Assembly (NCBI GenBank): GCA_036365145.1
Contig: JAEOAD010000024.1
Coordinates: 14,336,501-14,400,500 of the forward strand
From: Orientallactaga sibirica
Lineage: Eukaryota; Chordata; Mammalia; Rodentia; Dipodidae
DNA length: 64,000 nucleotides
Direction: 5' to 3'
Below, piece by piece: positions 10,282 through 20,861 of this stretch (the first letter of the stretch is position 1; each line of letters begins with the position of its first letter). The notes beneath the pieces are model-generated. The model ran no database searches. It was given only the letters and a program-made list of their open reading frames with translations, and was not told the origin of the DNA. The translations under genes were made by a program, and so were the position numbers.

Positions 10282-11180
10282 TGACCAGTCCCCAGACAGT
10301 TAGCCCATCTAGTGCTGGAAAGTACTACATGAGCTACTGGGGGAAAATGGTCAACAACAGTCTGAGCAACCAGAGGTCTAAGCTACTCAGAAGCAAACAT
10401 CCTGACACGATATAATCACCAGTGCAATAGTGGCACACACCCTAGGTGGGTAATCAATAGCTTTCTGATTGGCTAAGAGATCTGCTCAGTGTAAAAGCAC
10501 CCGTATCTGGAATTGGGAACCAGATCAGAATCCTGTGGAGACAAAGATTATGTTCTCCAGTGTTAAGCTCTCACTAGTCTTTGGCTAAAAGAGGGGTTGC
10601 ATCCATCAAATTATCCCTAAATTAATAATGCTTATCCTATTTAAATTATGCTGACTTCACTCTCCATTGGAGAATCTGTTCTTCTTTTTCAGAAGGTAGC
10701 AAGACCCGAGGAGACAAACTACCCCTCACACTTCAGCCAAGGCACAGCTGAAACCACAGAGGAATTGGGGAGACGAGAACAAGTGCTGCTTCCATGCTGT
10801 TCCTGATAATCAGCGCCAGGGTGAAGGAAACGGACCCTCAGGATACTCAACACCTACCAAAGCAGAGATCCAGAGGCTCCTAAGAGCTCATCACAGAAGC
10901 AGACTTAAAACTCACCACCACGGCTCAGGGAATTTTGCGGAAGAGGGGACAGAAAGAATGTAAGAGCCACAGGTTGAGACATCATGCCCAGAGGAATGCC
11001 CTCTCCCCAGCAATAACTGACTAGTGCTCCCACAATGCATAAACTACAACCCCATGGGAATACTTACAACCCCACTTAGGAGCATCCCAATGGAATGGGG
11101 GCAGGGATGAGAGAAAAGAGGGTACCAACATATGATGTATCCATACGAAACATCTTCTTAAAAATAAACATTAAAAAAGG
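10282..11180 (+). mobile_element. 5'-truncated L1 3' end (3' UTR) with TSD
   Basis: Sense rodent-type L1 3' UTR: 'tttctgattggctaagagat' and 'ggctcagggaattttgcgg' plus 'cagaaagaatgtaagagcc' are familiar from rodent L1 3' ends. It ends in 'aaaaataaacattaaaaaag'. The perfect 11-bp duplication 'aaagtctctca' is at 10271-10281 and 11181-11191. No ORF2 sequence is retained. Confidence 0.8.
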
Positions 11181-11199
11181 AAAGTCTCTCAGTAGGCAG

Positions 11200-11716
11200 T
11201 TATAGTAACGAGGGTTCTCTGGAAGAACAGAACTGATAAAATGAATATATATAGTACAAAGGCATTTTTTATATTGGCTTACGTGATACTGGCTGAGTAG
11301 TCTGACAATAGCTGCTGGAAGGCAGAGAACTCAATAGTAGTCCAAGATGCTGGTTGCATCCGTGTTTCCAATCTGCCCCTGAATACTTAGATATTTCCTG
11401 GAAAGCTGCTGGTCTTCAGTCCATGTGGGAAGGCTGAAGAAGGTACTTTGGGATGTCCATGAAGGGCGGCACTAACAATAGATCAATTCCCCCTCAGGAG
11501 TGAAGGAGAGCAGGAAAAATCATCTCAGCCCTTTTCGTCAGACCACTTTCACATCTGGAGTGTTGTATGAAGGGCTGTCCGTTCTGGAGGGTAGGGTGGG
11601 CATCTTCCCTCCTGTCAGCTAAACCTTTCTAAAAAAACGTCCTCACAGATGGGTCCAGAGGCACATCTCAGATGAGCCCCGATCTCATCAAGTTAACAAT
11701 CATGATTGACCATCAC
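11200..11716. mobile_element. Old LTR-like interspersed repeat
   Basis: The left end 'gagggttctctggaagaaca' resembles the widespread mammalian repeat beginning 'agggttctccagagaaacag', and the right end is 'caagttaacaatcatgattg'. Probably LTR-derived; the class and orientation are not assigned. Confidence 0.5.
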
Positions 11717-11945
11717 CTGAATAATGAAGAAAACCCAGATATGATGACTTAGGACAAGAGAACTTTAGGCAGAGGGAACATTCACGAGAAAGGCCTAAGG
11801 CCTCTGGAACACAGGAGGGCAGTGGTTGGATCAGGCAGGTATTCTCAGAGTAAGATGACATTGATTTTTATTGTCACTGCAATGGACAGTCACTTGAAGG
11901 TATTAAGTAGAGGGTTTCTATAGTTTTATTACCAATTTCACAAGA
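11717..11945 (-). mobile_element. LINE L2, second part
   Basis: 'ggcagagggaacattcacg' and 'aaaggcctaaggcctctgga' match the recalled antisense L2 segment ('ggcagagggaacagcaag', 'aaaggccctgaggc'). Likely the continuation of the copy at 10040-10270. Confidence 0.55.
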
Positions 11946-12295
11946 CTTCAGAGGACAAATCAGGACTCCCACAGCATTTTGGGTGGAGATGCTTTTGGTT
12001 TGATGGTGGCCAAAGCATTAAAGATGTAACAATTGCTTTTGTAGGGTCAACCCCCTGTGTCTCTTTTATATTTTCTATCCTAGTATTCCATACACAAGAG
12101 ATGTCTCATTGAATGAATGTTTTCAGTGGCCCATCTAGGGTGAGATATTTAAGCAATGACAAAAGCCCAGTAATATGTTGATCTTTGGTGCCATGAAGTA
12201 TTGACTTTTGAATTTACCAATAGCTGTTGAGTTCTTGGTAGATGTCACTTTGAAGTGTCTGAATTTGGGATGCCATTAGAGAAGAGACATGGTAT
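11946..12295. other. Unique sequence
   Basis: No family recognised; a short stretch near 12090-12120 resembles an L2 3' end but is too short to call. Confidence 0.4.
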
Positions 12296-12358
12296 TTTTA
12301 CTTTATTTTATTTTATTTTATTTTTTTATTTTATTTTTTTTATTTTATTTTATTTTAT
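12296..12358 (+). repeat. (TTTTA)n repeat
   Basis: TTTTA pentamers with a few T-run interruptions; the antisense tail of the next B1. Confidence 0.93.
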
Positions 12359-12508
12359 CTTGTGTTTTTGAGGTAGGGTCTCCCTCTAGCCTAGTCTGAC
12401 CTGGAATTCACTATGGAGTCTGAGGGTATCCTTGAACTCACAGTGATCCTCCTACCTCTGCCTGCTGAGTTCTGGGATTAGAGATATGCACCACCACATC
12501 CGGCTGAC
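12359..12508 (-). mobile_element. B1-like SINE
   Basis: Full-length antisense copy: 'gaggtagggtctccctctag', 'gacctggaattcactatgg', 'cctacctctgcctgctgag', 'caccaccacatccggct'. Confidence 0.92.
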
Positions 12509-12690
12509 ACAGGGTGATTTCTTTATATTTCATGCTTCATCCCAAAACAACGCTGAAAGAAAGGATCTCATCTGAGGTTAGAGATTCCGTGTAATGGGGA
12601 ATCAGGAGTGGTTTGACTTGGATACCTTGAAGTCTCCCGTTACCTGCCTTTCCAGCCCTGGTGATATTTGTTGAGCTAAAAACATCTATT
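12509..12690. other. Unique sequence
   Basis: No family recognised. Confidence 0.5.
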
Positions 12691-12691
12691 C

Positions 12692-12937
12692 TAGGAGAGG
12701 AGAGATGGCTAAGTGGTTAAGGAACTTGTGTGCAAATCCTAACAACCTGGGTTCAATTTCCCAGTACTCACATAAGCCAGATGCACAAAGTGGTGCATGC
12801 ATTTAGAGCTCTTTTGCGGTGGCTAGAGGTTCTGGCATGCCCATACACTCTCACACACACTCTCTCTATTTCTATCTATCCATATATCTGTCTGTATGTT
12901 TGTCTATATCTCTGCTTGAAAGTAAATAAATGAAATT
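12692..12937 (+). mobile_element. B2-like tRNA SINE
   Basis: Head 'gaggagagatggctaagtgg', B box 'gggttcaatttcc', 'agccagatgcacaaagtggt', a CT/CTAT-rich part and an AAAT tail ending near 12937. Confidence 0.92.
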
Positions 12938-13194
12938 ATTTTGTAAAACTCTTCCAAAAATCTATATCCGGAACCTAGAGGGTCAGCATTATTATAACAG
13001 TGCTTATTGGGAAACAGAAGCGTAAGCCATGACACGTGGGATTGATCTATTCTCTGCATTTCACTACTCAAGACAAAAAGAGCTTGCAAGACTTGGAGAG
13101 CCTCAGTTTCCACACTTGGATATCATGTTTCTTGGAAATTGATTGTGTCACAATAGGTCCGTGCTTCTTTTCTGGGAAGCAGCTTGCATGGAAA

Positions 13195-13340
13195 GAAAAG
13201 ACAGTGTCCTTTGAATGTCAGTTTATATCCTGGTTCTGCCACTGACTCTGAGAGCTTGGACAGAGCATGGCTCAGTTCAGTGTTCTCAGCCATAGCCAGG
13301 TAGCAGTAACCTGCTTTCAAAAACAACTACTTTTGAGTAT
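13195..13340 (+). mobile_element. MIR fragment
   Basis: 'tcctggttctgccactgact' and 'gagcttggacagagcatggc' follow the MIR core order ('tcctggctctgccacttac', 'tgaccttgggcaag'). Ancient and diverged. Confidence 0.55.
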
Positions 13341-14784
13341 TATTAATGTGTGAGACCCCTTGTGTGAAGAAATGGAAAGTATGATTCTTGTGTCCTCCTC
13401 TTTTTCTTTGCCAATGGTATATGCCATTAGTATAATTTCTTTCTGGTGTTGATTATCAATATTGCTGGGTCATGAGAACATAGAGGAGCCACAGGTTCTA
13501 GGCAAAAGCTTAGCATGGTGCTACATTGGGTGCAGAATCCTGGCTTCCCTATAGGACTTTCAGGGCTAGCTAAAGCAGTGAAGCATAAAGTGAGCTGATG
13601 GGCTCTGTGATTAAGTCGGAACGCTAAATATATGTGAACTGATAAAATGAGAAAGTCAATGCCTGCTGTGTTCATAGCAAATTTGGAGGAAGATGGGTGA
13701 GAAGAGCAAAGGACCGGCCCTCCATTCAGATGCGTGTTTGAATCAGTTACACTTTGTTTCCTCTCCAAATGGGCACTTTATTTTCAGCCTTCAAATGAAG
13801 AGCAAGCATTTGATTCTGTAATGTAAAAACTATTATTGCCCTTAGGAAAAGGATTACCGAACTTTCTGTACCTAGTGTTTATGGCTTTCATAAGCTCAGT
13901 GTTTCCAAGAGAATTGAATGCCTTTTTTGTACTATGATGTTTTTCTATCACTACATCTGAGTTTTGTACCTAAATGTCTGGGAAACTTGTTTATATAAGT
14001 TCAGAGAAACCTGACAAACAGTAAGAATTTGTTCTCTGTCCTGTAGAGATGGGCAAATCCCTAAAGAGCTTTTTGATTTCATGCAAACCACTTTGGTGTG
14101 AGCCAAGCACCTTTCCTTTCCAAGGAAAAGATGGATAGAGGAGTAAAAGCTTCATGGGAAATATCAGACTCAGATAACTGCAGATTCACTGAGCAGTACC
14201 GCATATTGGACGCTCATCCACTGATGCCCTAACCTTTGACTGAGCTTATGTGTTTGATGTGCTATTGAGTTGGAAGTCCAACTATGACAGCATAGAGGGC
14301 TAGGGCACAAGAAACCATTACAGACATAGGTATGAAGAGGAAGTCTTTACATGGGAAGACATGAGGCTGGAGAAAAAAGCAAGAGTCAGATGGAAGTGGG
14401 GGTTTTTGTGCCTAGCTCCAGGGCTTAAGCTGTACTCTGAAGAACCCTTAAGAACATGAAGAAAACTTTGGGAAGTTTTGAAGATGGGAGGGTGTGATGT
14501 TTAGAAATTTAATTTAGAAAGGTATCTTCTGTTGCTACTTGAAGGAAGTTTGATTTGAAAGATGTAGCCTAAAGGCAGGAGGAGCAGGTGATGTTTATCA
14601 AGGTGAAGCAAGAGACTTTAAATTGAGCCACCATAGTACAGAGCGAAAGGCTGAGATTGATTAAGGATGAATACATGAATGAATGAGGGAATAGCAGCAA
14701 CAAACTCATGGCAAGTTTACTCTCTTGGCTAATTTCCAAATAAGTCAATAGATTACAGTGTGCTGAAAGAAACATAATTAATGA
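13341..14784. other. Unique sequence
   Basis: No repeat or gene confidently recognised. The 113-codon reverse frame at 13427-13768 shows no family motif. Confidence 0.5.
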
Positions 14785-15002
14785 TTTTTTATTTTGATTT
14801 ACTTATTTATTGGAGAGAGAAACAGAAAAAGAGGCAGCTATATATAAAGGGAATGGGTATGTCAGGGCCTCCAGCCATTGCAAATGAACTCCAGATGCAT
14901 GCATCACCTTGTACATCTGGCTTACGTGGATCCTGGGGAATCCAACCTAGGTCCTTTGGCTTTGCAGGCAAGCTCCTTAAGAGCTAAGGCATCTCTCCAG
15001 AC
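14785..15002 (-). mobile_element. B2-like tRNA SINE
   Basis: Antisense: AT-rich tail, 'gggcctccagccattgcaaa', 'catcaccttgtacatctggc', 'aacctaggtcctttggcttt', ending 'aaggcatctctccagac'. Confidence 0.92.
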
Positions 15003-15290
15003 TTTTAAACAAATTTAATTTTTTTAATTGATCTTTTTTAACAAAAAGATTGCACACGTAGACCCCCCTTCACCCCAGTTCTGCTGAGGGTCTTCTGTGG
15101 GGTTATTGGTATTCATTGTCGGGGCCAAGAGGCCTCAGTCAGTCTCTGCAGGGTTGGGGGAAACATGGCGTCTCAGGCTATTCCTACCCACCCTGAGGTT
15201 CTTACAATCTTTTTGGGTAACATTTATCAGCAGTGTTTAGTTCAGATGTGGAGATTCTGTAGACCCTAAGCAAAGCTGGTTTTCTCGTCA
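15003..15290 (-). mobile_element. Possible L1 3' UTR fragment
   Basis: 'ttctgctgagggtcttctgt', 'ggggttattggtattcattg' and 'ggttgggggaaacatggcg' resemble a rodent L1 3' UTR in antisense as I remember it. Not verified by alignment. Confidence 0.4.
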
Positions 15291-15302
15291 CTTTCCAAGC
15301 CC

Positions 15303-15432
15303 TGTTCTGAGTGGCATGGCATGCACACCAGTAACCACAGGACTCAGGAGGTGGAGACCAGGAGGATCATAAGTCGGAGGCCAGATTGGGCTATGCAATG
15401 AGATCTTGTGTTGGAAAACAAAACAAAACAAT
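15303..15432 (+). mobile_element. Old B1-related SINE
   Basis: Sense: 'gtggcatggcatgcacacca', 'ggactcaggaggtggagacc', 'gaggccagattgggctatg', A-rich (AAAAC)n tail. Diverged from the younger B1 copies here. Confidence 0.65.
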
Positions 15433-15854
15433 ACCTCACAGCTCTATGATCAATAATATTTTCTTATCAAAATGTCAGATTTTAAAAACAACCAAAGGGA
15501 AATTAAAAAAGAGGTGAAGTATTATAATTTTAATTTACTTTTTCAATGTCTACCATGCCTCTCTTTAGCCACTATAAGTTTTGCATGTCTGCAAATGGTT
15601 CATCTCATTAGTTATTTCTATGCTGTTCATATAACAAGTTATAAAGAAAGCTCGTTATCATCTATAAGTCATGTGCTCTAAAGAAATTGTATGCAGTGGT
15701 AGATGGAAAAAGGTGGATCCAAAAACATATAACAGAAGTTCCTTTCTTTATAATATAGTTAATGAGACAATATACCTCAGTGTGCTTTATTTGATCACCT
15801 TAGGTGGAATGATAATACAAAACATTATAAGACACACTCACACATTAAAAGCGA
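15433..15854. other. Unique AT-rich sequence
   Basis: No family recognised. Confidence 0.5.
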
Positions 15855-16062
15855 AGCTGTTCTTATTTATTTATTTGCAAGCAGAGAGAGAGAGAGAGAG
15901 AAAGAAAAAAGAGAAAGAATGGGTATGGCAGGGACTCTGGCTACTGCAAATGAATTCCAGATGCATGCACTACCTTGTGTATATGGCATTATGTGAGTAC
16001 TGGGGAATCAAACCTGAGTCATTAGGCTTTGCAGGCAAGCACCTTAACCACTGAGACAGGAG
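15855..16062 (-). mobile_element. B2-like tRNA SINE
   Basis: Antisense: ATTT-rich tail, (GA)n tract, 'gcaggcaagcaccttaacca', ending 'ctgagac'. It seems to have inserted into an older B1-like element whose 3' part continues at 16063. Confidence 0.9.
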
Positions 16063-16132
16063 GGTCGTGAGTTTGATGCTAATCTGAACCACATAACAGG
16101 ACCCTATCTCAGAAAAGCCACAAAAATTAAAA
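16063..16132 (+). mobile_element. 3' part of an old B1-related SINE
   Basis: 'aggagggtcgtgagtttgat' and 'ggaccctatctcagaaaagc' match the 3' half of an old B1 copy truncated by the SINE insertion on its left. Confidence 0.5.
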
Positions 16133-16137
16133 ATCCA

Positions 16138-16262
16138 GCTGGACGTGGTGGCACATGCCTTTAATCCCAGCACTTGGGAGGCAGAGGTAGGAGACTCCAT
16201 AGTGAATTCCAGGTCAGCCTGGGCTAGGGTGAGACCCTCCCTTGAAAAACAAACAAAAAATA
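16138..16262 (+). mobile_element. B1-like SINE with ~25-bp internal deletion
   Basis: Sense: 'gctggacgtggtggcacatg' through 'gcagaggtaggag', then directly 'actccatagtgaattccagg', so the usual 'gatcgctgtgagttcaaggccaccctgag' part is missing. A/C-rich tail. Confidence 0.9.
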
Positions 16263-16559
16263 CCCATAAAGAAAGAATGACAAAATAATAATATATAAAA
16301 TATGGGGTAATGGGGCTATACTTAAGGGCATGTTAAAGGAGATGCCACCTTAAGTTTTGAATGCATAAATAAATGTCCAAATTGTAATTAGGATAATAAA
16401 GATAAAAACAAGTAACAGAGATTTTTATGTAGAGGATATAAGAGATTTTTGTATAGAGGGAAAACAGGACGTCATGCCTAATTGATTTATAGGTAAGGGA
16501 GGAAAGAAACCAACAAAGATCATCCTGAAATTCTGAGATCCTCAGGCCCACTGATGTTA
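16263..16559. other. Unique sequence
   Basis: No family recognised. Confidence 0.5.
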
Positions 16560-17030
16560 ATTAGGGTTGACTTCATGGGCAAGGGTTGGGGATTACATGT
16601 CAGATCAAATGGGTCCTACCAGCTGCTATCCCATTGCAGAAAATGTCTCCTATTTCCTCAGCCTCCATTAACTGCCCATAACTCCAAAGGGAGGAACCTC
16701 ATGCCCACCTTCCCCATCCATGATGGGATGTTGATAGGCTCAGTATTGTGCGGGTCTTGTGGAAGGTCCAACACTCCCTGTGAGGTCATGAAGGCAGTGG
16801 CCATTTTCACATCCAAACCACATCACCAGGTGAAGAATAAGCTGGAACGGGAGAAAAGCCATGGGTTGTCATTCAACTGCAATACCGACATGCAAGCTTC
16901 CAACATTGGGCCCAGACTCCAAGAGCCGAGGAAATATGCCAAAGCCACAGACTTTGTCCACAGGACGTCATCGGTGAGCTTTGTAAAGGTTGTTTCCATG
17001 ATTCAGACGTGGGTGGGAGAGACCTAAGGG
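16560..17030 (-). mobile_element. Possible antisense L1 3' UTR fragment
   Basis: 'gatgggatgttgataggctc', 'attgtgcgggtcttgtggaa' and 'gtgaggtcatgaaggcagtg' resemble the antisense of a rodent L1 3' UTR. The 157-codon frame crossing it (16554-17027) has no protein-family motif and is best explained by this repeat. Low-confidence class call. Confidence 0.35.
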
Positions 17031-17361
17031 GGTGGAGGAGACAGTGGAGGTTGAAATTAGAAGGGGAGAAGAGAGGTGCTCAGAAAGGCTGATGGGTGGG
17101 CTTTTTAGACAACAGACTGGAACCTTCCACCATCAGAAGAAACAGATCATTCAGTGTGGAAGCCAAAAGGTACTGCAGGTGCAGGAGCTATCAGAAGCAA
17201 ATTTCTGGAGCAGGAAGATGACAAAATGTAAAGAAGGCATGACCTGAGACATCTCTGTAAGATAAGAAGGCAGAATGAAACACTAAACCAAACCCAGTTA
17301 CTCTGAACAGGGCCTTTAGAGGAATGAAATATAATTTTGTTTCTCCATGTTGGAAGCTGAG
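17031..17361. other. Unique sequence
   Basis: No family recognised; overlapping short frames on both strands are not supported as genes. Confidence 0.5.
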
Positions 17362-17709
17362 TGTTGCAGTCAGGTTCGCGCTGCTGGCAGAAATCACCCA
17401 ACCAAGAGAAGCTTGTGGGAAAAAAAGGTTTATTTTGCCTTACAGACTCGAGGGGAAGCTCCATGAGGGCAGGGGAAAACAATGGCATGAGCAGAGGGTG
17501 GATATCATCCCCTGGCCAACATCAGGTGGACAATAGCAATAGGGGAGTGTGCCAAACACTTTCAAGGGGAAACTGGCTATAATACCCATAAGCCTGTCCT
17601 CACCAATACACTGCCTCCAGGAGGGGTTAATTCCCAAATCTCCATCAGCTGGGAACCTAGTATTCTGAACTCTTATGTTTATGGGAGACACCTGAATCAA
17701 ACCACCACA
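17362..17709 (-). mobile_element. MaLR-type solo LTR with CTGAG TSD
   Basis: Antisense LTR of 348 bp, from TG ('tgttgcagtcaggttcg') to CA ('aatcaaaccaccaca'). It contains 'aggtttattttgcctt' (the antisense of a polyadenylation-type region). The perfect 5-bp duplication CTGAG at 17357-17361 and 17710-17714 marks exact ends. It is the best-preserved copy of this family here; no internal region is present. Confidence 0.9.
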
Positions 17710-17786
17710 CTGAGCCAACAAAAAACAGTGAGAGGAACATGGTGGAAGTTCTAGGAAGAATTACAGCATTTGGGCCATCATTAGGA

Positions 17787-17787
<1 letters not shown>

Positions 17788-17837
<50 letters not shown>
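17788..17837 (+). repeat. (CA)n microsatellite
   Basis: About 24-25 uninterrupted CA units. Confidence 0.97.
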
Positions 17838-17838
<1 letters not shown>

Positions 17839-18642
17839 CCAGCCTCGTTTCCAGTACTGTAAGATGCACAAAGTGTGGACATAATATGCAATATTATGTA
17901 CTGTGATAGTAACAGTGCAGTAGATCATAAAAGCATCAGCATTTCATCATAGAATCTGAAGATAAATGAGCCCAGGCAATGATCAATGCAAGGCAATAAA
18001 GGCTCTTTCAGGGATCAACAACAGTGGGATACCATATCATGACGGCAGAAAAACTGGTATTTCCTGATGAGAAGAAATATAGAAGAAACAAAAGATAGGA
18101 AGATACAACAGTTTAGAGTGTTTTGATGTCAATCAACAACCAGTGAGGTTGCCCATAAAAGACCTATAGACAGATGATAGAAGTGACTTGGAGAATAATA
18201 AACATTTATTTTCAAGTCACCCAAGTAAAACGTGATGTGACAACATGTACACAGGCAGTATGTCAGTATTTTATCCCCAGACAGCCTAAGTTGACAAACT
18301 GACCAATTGAATAAAATGTTACAGAATGGGATGGGCCTTTGAGAAGGAAGACTGTTCACAAGCCAAAGTAAATGCTATCACATGTGTCATTTCAGAATGA
18401 CAAGGCTTTGAGAGACTGGCAGATGTAGCAGCCTTGACTGGCAATGAATGAGATGAGATTCACTCTGGGAAGGCTGAGTTTAGATCAGTAGGAGTTTAAG
18501 GGAATAGACTGCATTTCAAGAAAGCTAAGCTGTCTTCTCACCCATCTTTCTATTAGAGACTAAATCTATGACTGGCAGTTGGGAAGGGTTCCCATAACAA
18601 AATGATTTGGACTAAAATAATGATAATTGAGGTCATTTCTAG
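17838..18642. other. Unique sequence
   Basis: No repeat family or gene recognised. Confidence 0.5.
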
Positions 18643-18650
18643 GTTTGCAT

Positions 18651-18882
18651 CATTTATTTATTTAAGAAAGAGAGAGAAAGAAGAAAGAGAGAAAGAAAGA
18701 AAGAGAGAAAGAAAGAAAGAAAGAAAAGGAAAGGGTACACCAGGATCTCTAGCCACTACAAACAAATTCTAGATGCATGCACCAATACATGTGCATCTAG
18801 CTTACATAGGTTCTGGGATATTGAACCAGGGACTTTAGGCTTCACAGTCAAGTGCCTTAACCACTAAGCAATCTCTCCATCA
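18651..18882 (-). mobile_element. B2-like tRNA SINE with TSD
   Basis: Antisense: ATTT tail, (GAAA)n tract, 'ccaggatctctagccactac', 'gccttaaccactaagcaatc', ending 'tctccatc'. The duplication 'gtttgcat' lies at 18643-18650 and 18883-18890. Confidence 0.92.
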
Positions 18883-18890
18883 GTTTGCAT

Positions 18891-19371
18891 TCCTGTGATA
18901 GTTGATGTTAAAGCAGATATTTGATGTTCATGTAAGGATTTGGACACTGTTGGATATCAGAGGGAAATTGCTTTAGGGATTCATCATAACTTTAGGGCAG
19001 TGGTGGGGTTAAAAGGAGGGACCCCACCATCATTGAGCTTGAGGTTGAAGGGACAGGTTTGCCCTCTCCTCAAGAGAGTGAATGTTGGACTATAAAGCAA
19101 TTTTTTCCCCACATCCAAGACTGGGTGGAGATTAAAGATGTATTTTGAGGGCATAAATTAGGGAAATAGTTTGGCTAGAAGTATAAATGAGTTAACAGCA
19201 ATCTTTTTTTTTTTCATTTTAACTATAGCTATAGGTTAAGATTTGACCATATTTTATAGATTATGGTAGACTGATTTATACCTTTCTGCATTATTTTTAT
19301 TACAAGCATGTATATTTTTCAAGGTGGAGAGAAAAGTAATTACATTTACCTACCTGATTTACAGGTACCAA
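18891..19371. other. Unique sequence
   Basis: No family recognised. Confidence 0.5.
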
Positions 19372-19478
19372 AAGGTTATTTATAATATAATTAATATTAT
19401 TATTTATAATATAAATAATATAAAATTAAATAATAAAATATAACATAAAATATAATAAAAAATAAAAAAATAAAGTAT
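19372..19478. repeat. AT-rich low-complexity tract
   Basis: About 100 bases of almost pure A/T built from ATAAT and TATAAA-like units ('tataatataattaatatta'). Confidence 0.9.
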
Positions 19479-19784
19479 CCAGTGTTGCATTTAACTTTTT
19501 TACTGTTGGTAGAAGTTGTACACGAGGAAGTGAGCTGGGTAGCAGTACAGATTCTTTCTGTGTACTTCCTAAGAAGCACAAAGCCATTATAATCATTATG
19601 GAAAGGCCACTTTTATTAGATGCTAAATATATTAAGAATAGTACAACTGATATCTCTAAAAACTTCATTTCAACACCATAGCTTCCAAAATGATAAATTG
19701 GGTCTATAATACTGAATAATGATAATTAACTTATCAATTCAGAAAATACTTAAGTCTTTCTGTGTTTGTAAGCTGTGGCCTGTG
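19479..19784. other. Unique AT-rich sequence
   Basis: No family recognised. Confidence 0.45.
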
Positions 19785-19912
19785 TGTTTTGTTTTGTTTT
19801 AATTTTAGACACTTCAGCCTGGAATTCACTGTGTATCCTAGGCAACCTTGAACCTGAGGTGGTCTTTCTCCCAAGTGCTGAGATTACAGGTGTGAGCCAC
19901 CACCTCCAACAA
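19785..19912 (-). mobile_element. Old B1-related SINE
   Basis: Antisense: (TTTTG)n tail, 'cagcctggaattcactgtgt', 'ctcccaagtgctgagattac', 'gtgagccaccacctccaac'. Confidence 0.75.
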
Positions 19913-20379
19913 GAGGTAAAATGATTATAGCTGTTCTGGGTTTTCTTTTGCACCATTAGTATCTTATTGAGCTTCAAAAAAAGTGACCAATTACTTTCAG
20001 TATGTTTAAAGATCTACGTTTCTTCCAGGGTGGGACATAATATCATTGGCTGTCTAAATAGTCAGGATGGTGTTTTACTCTTTCCAAATAACATTAGAGA
20101 CAGAAACAACTATGTTGTGGCTGACAGAGCCTACATTAGTTTCTAGAAAAGAAATACTTCCCACAGGGAGGTGATCTGACAGTGCTGAAATATGGCCGCT
20201 GGTGGTGGCCATGGCAGGGAAGGGCTGCTTCTCAGGAAGGCCTGTTCCTGGCTGTTGTGGGCTGCTTGCCAGACTGTTTCCCCATGGTTTCTTGAACCAA
20301 GTCATATGGATCTACTGCTAGAAACCTGAGGAGAGTCCAAGGCATCAAGGGACTCTAACATTGTGGTCCTTTGTAGAAG
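19913..20379. other. Unique sequence
   Basis: No family recognised before the retrocopy at 20392. Confidence 0.45.
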
Positions 20380-20391
20380 AATGAGCTTTCA

Positions 20392-20570
20392 GCAAAAAGC
20401 CAACACCAGCACACCAGCAAGCACACTTCACAAACTCCAGCAGAACTCAGGCACTTTGCATATTTTATGCTGGAATTCAGATCTGCCGTCAGTGACACCT
20501 CCTCCAACCAGACAGCTGGAAATCCAAGAAACTTTAATAAAACTCCTGAATCTAAAAAAAAAAAAAAAAA
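20392..20570 (+). mobile_element. Poly(A)-tailed retrocopy of antisense LTR sequence
   Basis: About 162 bases followed by a pure A run (20554-20570). AATAAA at 20536-20541 lies 12 bases before the A run. The duplication 'atgagctttca' is at 20381-20391 and 20571-20581. The body aligns by eye with the plus strand of the antisense LTR at 57053-57433: 'ctggaattcagatc', 'cagtgacacctcctc', 'ctttaat.aaa'. It therefore looks like a polyadenylated antisense-LTR transcript copied by LINE machinery. The source locus is not visible. Confidence 0.75.
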
Positions 20571-20581
20571 ATGAGCTTTCA

Positions 20582-20861
20582 TTCATTATCTTCAAGAGAC
20601 CAGGGTCATCATGCATACCGGGAAAGCACCAGTGGTCACGTGCCATACTCCTCAGGTGGCACACACCTGTAGACCCTCACAATGATATACTAAGATTGCT
20701 TGATGCTATGGTGCAACTATATCATACCTTCTCTACACAGAAATAATTTCTCAAAAATTATGAGGAACAGTGAAACATTTATGCTGTTAAAGTGAAAGTA
20801 GCTGTTGTAACAAAGTCCACCATATACACTGTTGCAGTCATGGAGAAGTTTCTTCCCTGTG
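20582..20861. other. Unique sequence
   Basis: No family recognised. Confidence 0.45.

Noticed and set aside
16554..17027. 157-codon open frame
   Set aside because: It lies in sequence resembling an antisense L1 3' UTR; no domain, signal peptide or conserved motif is visible.
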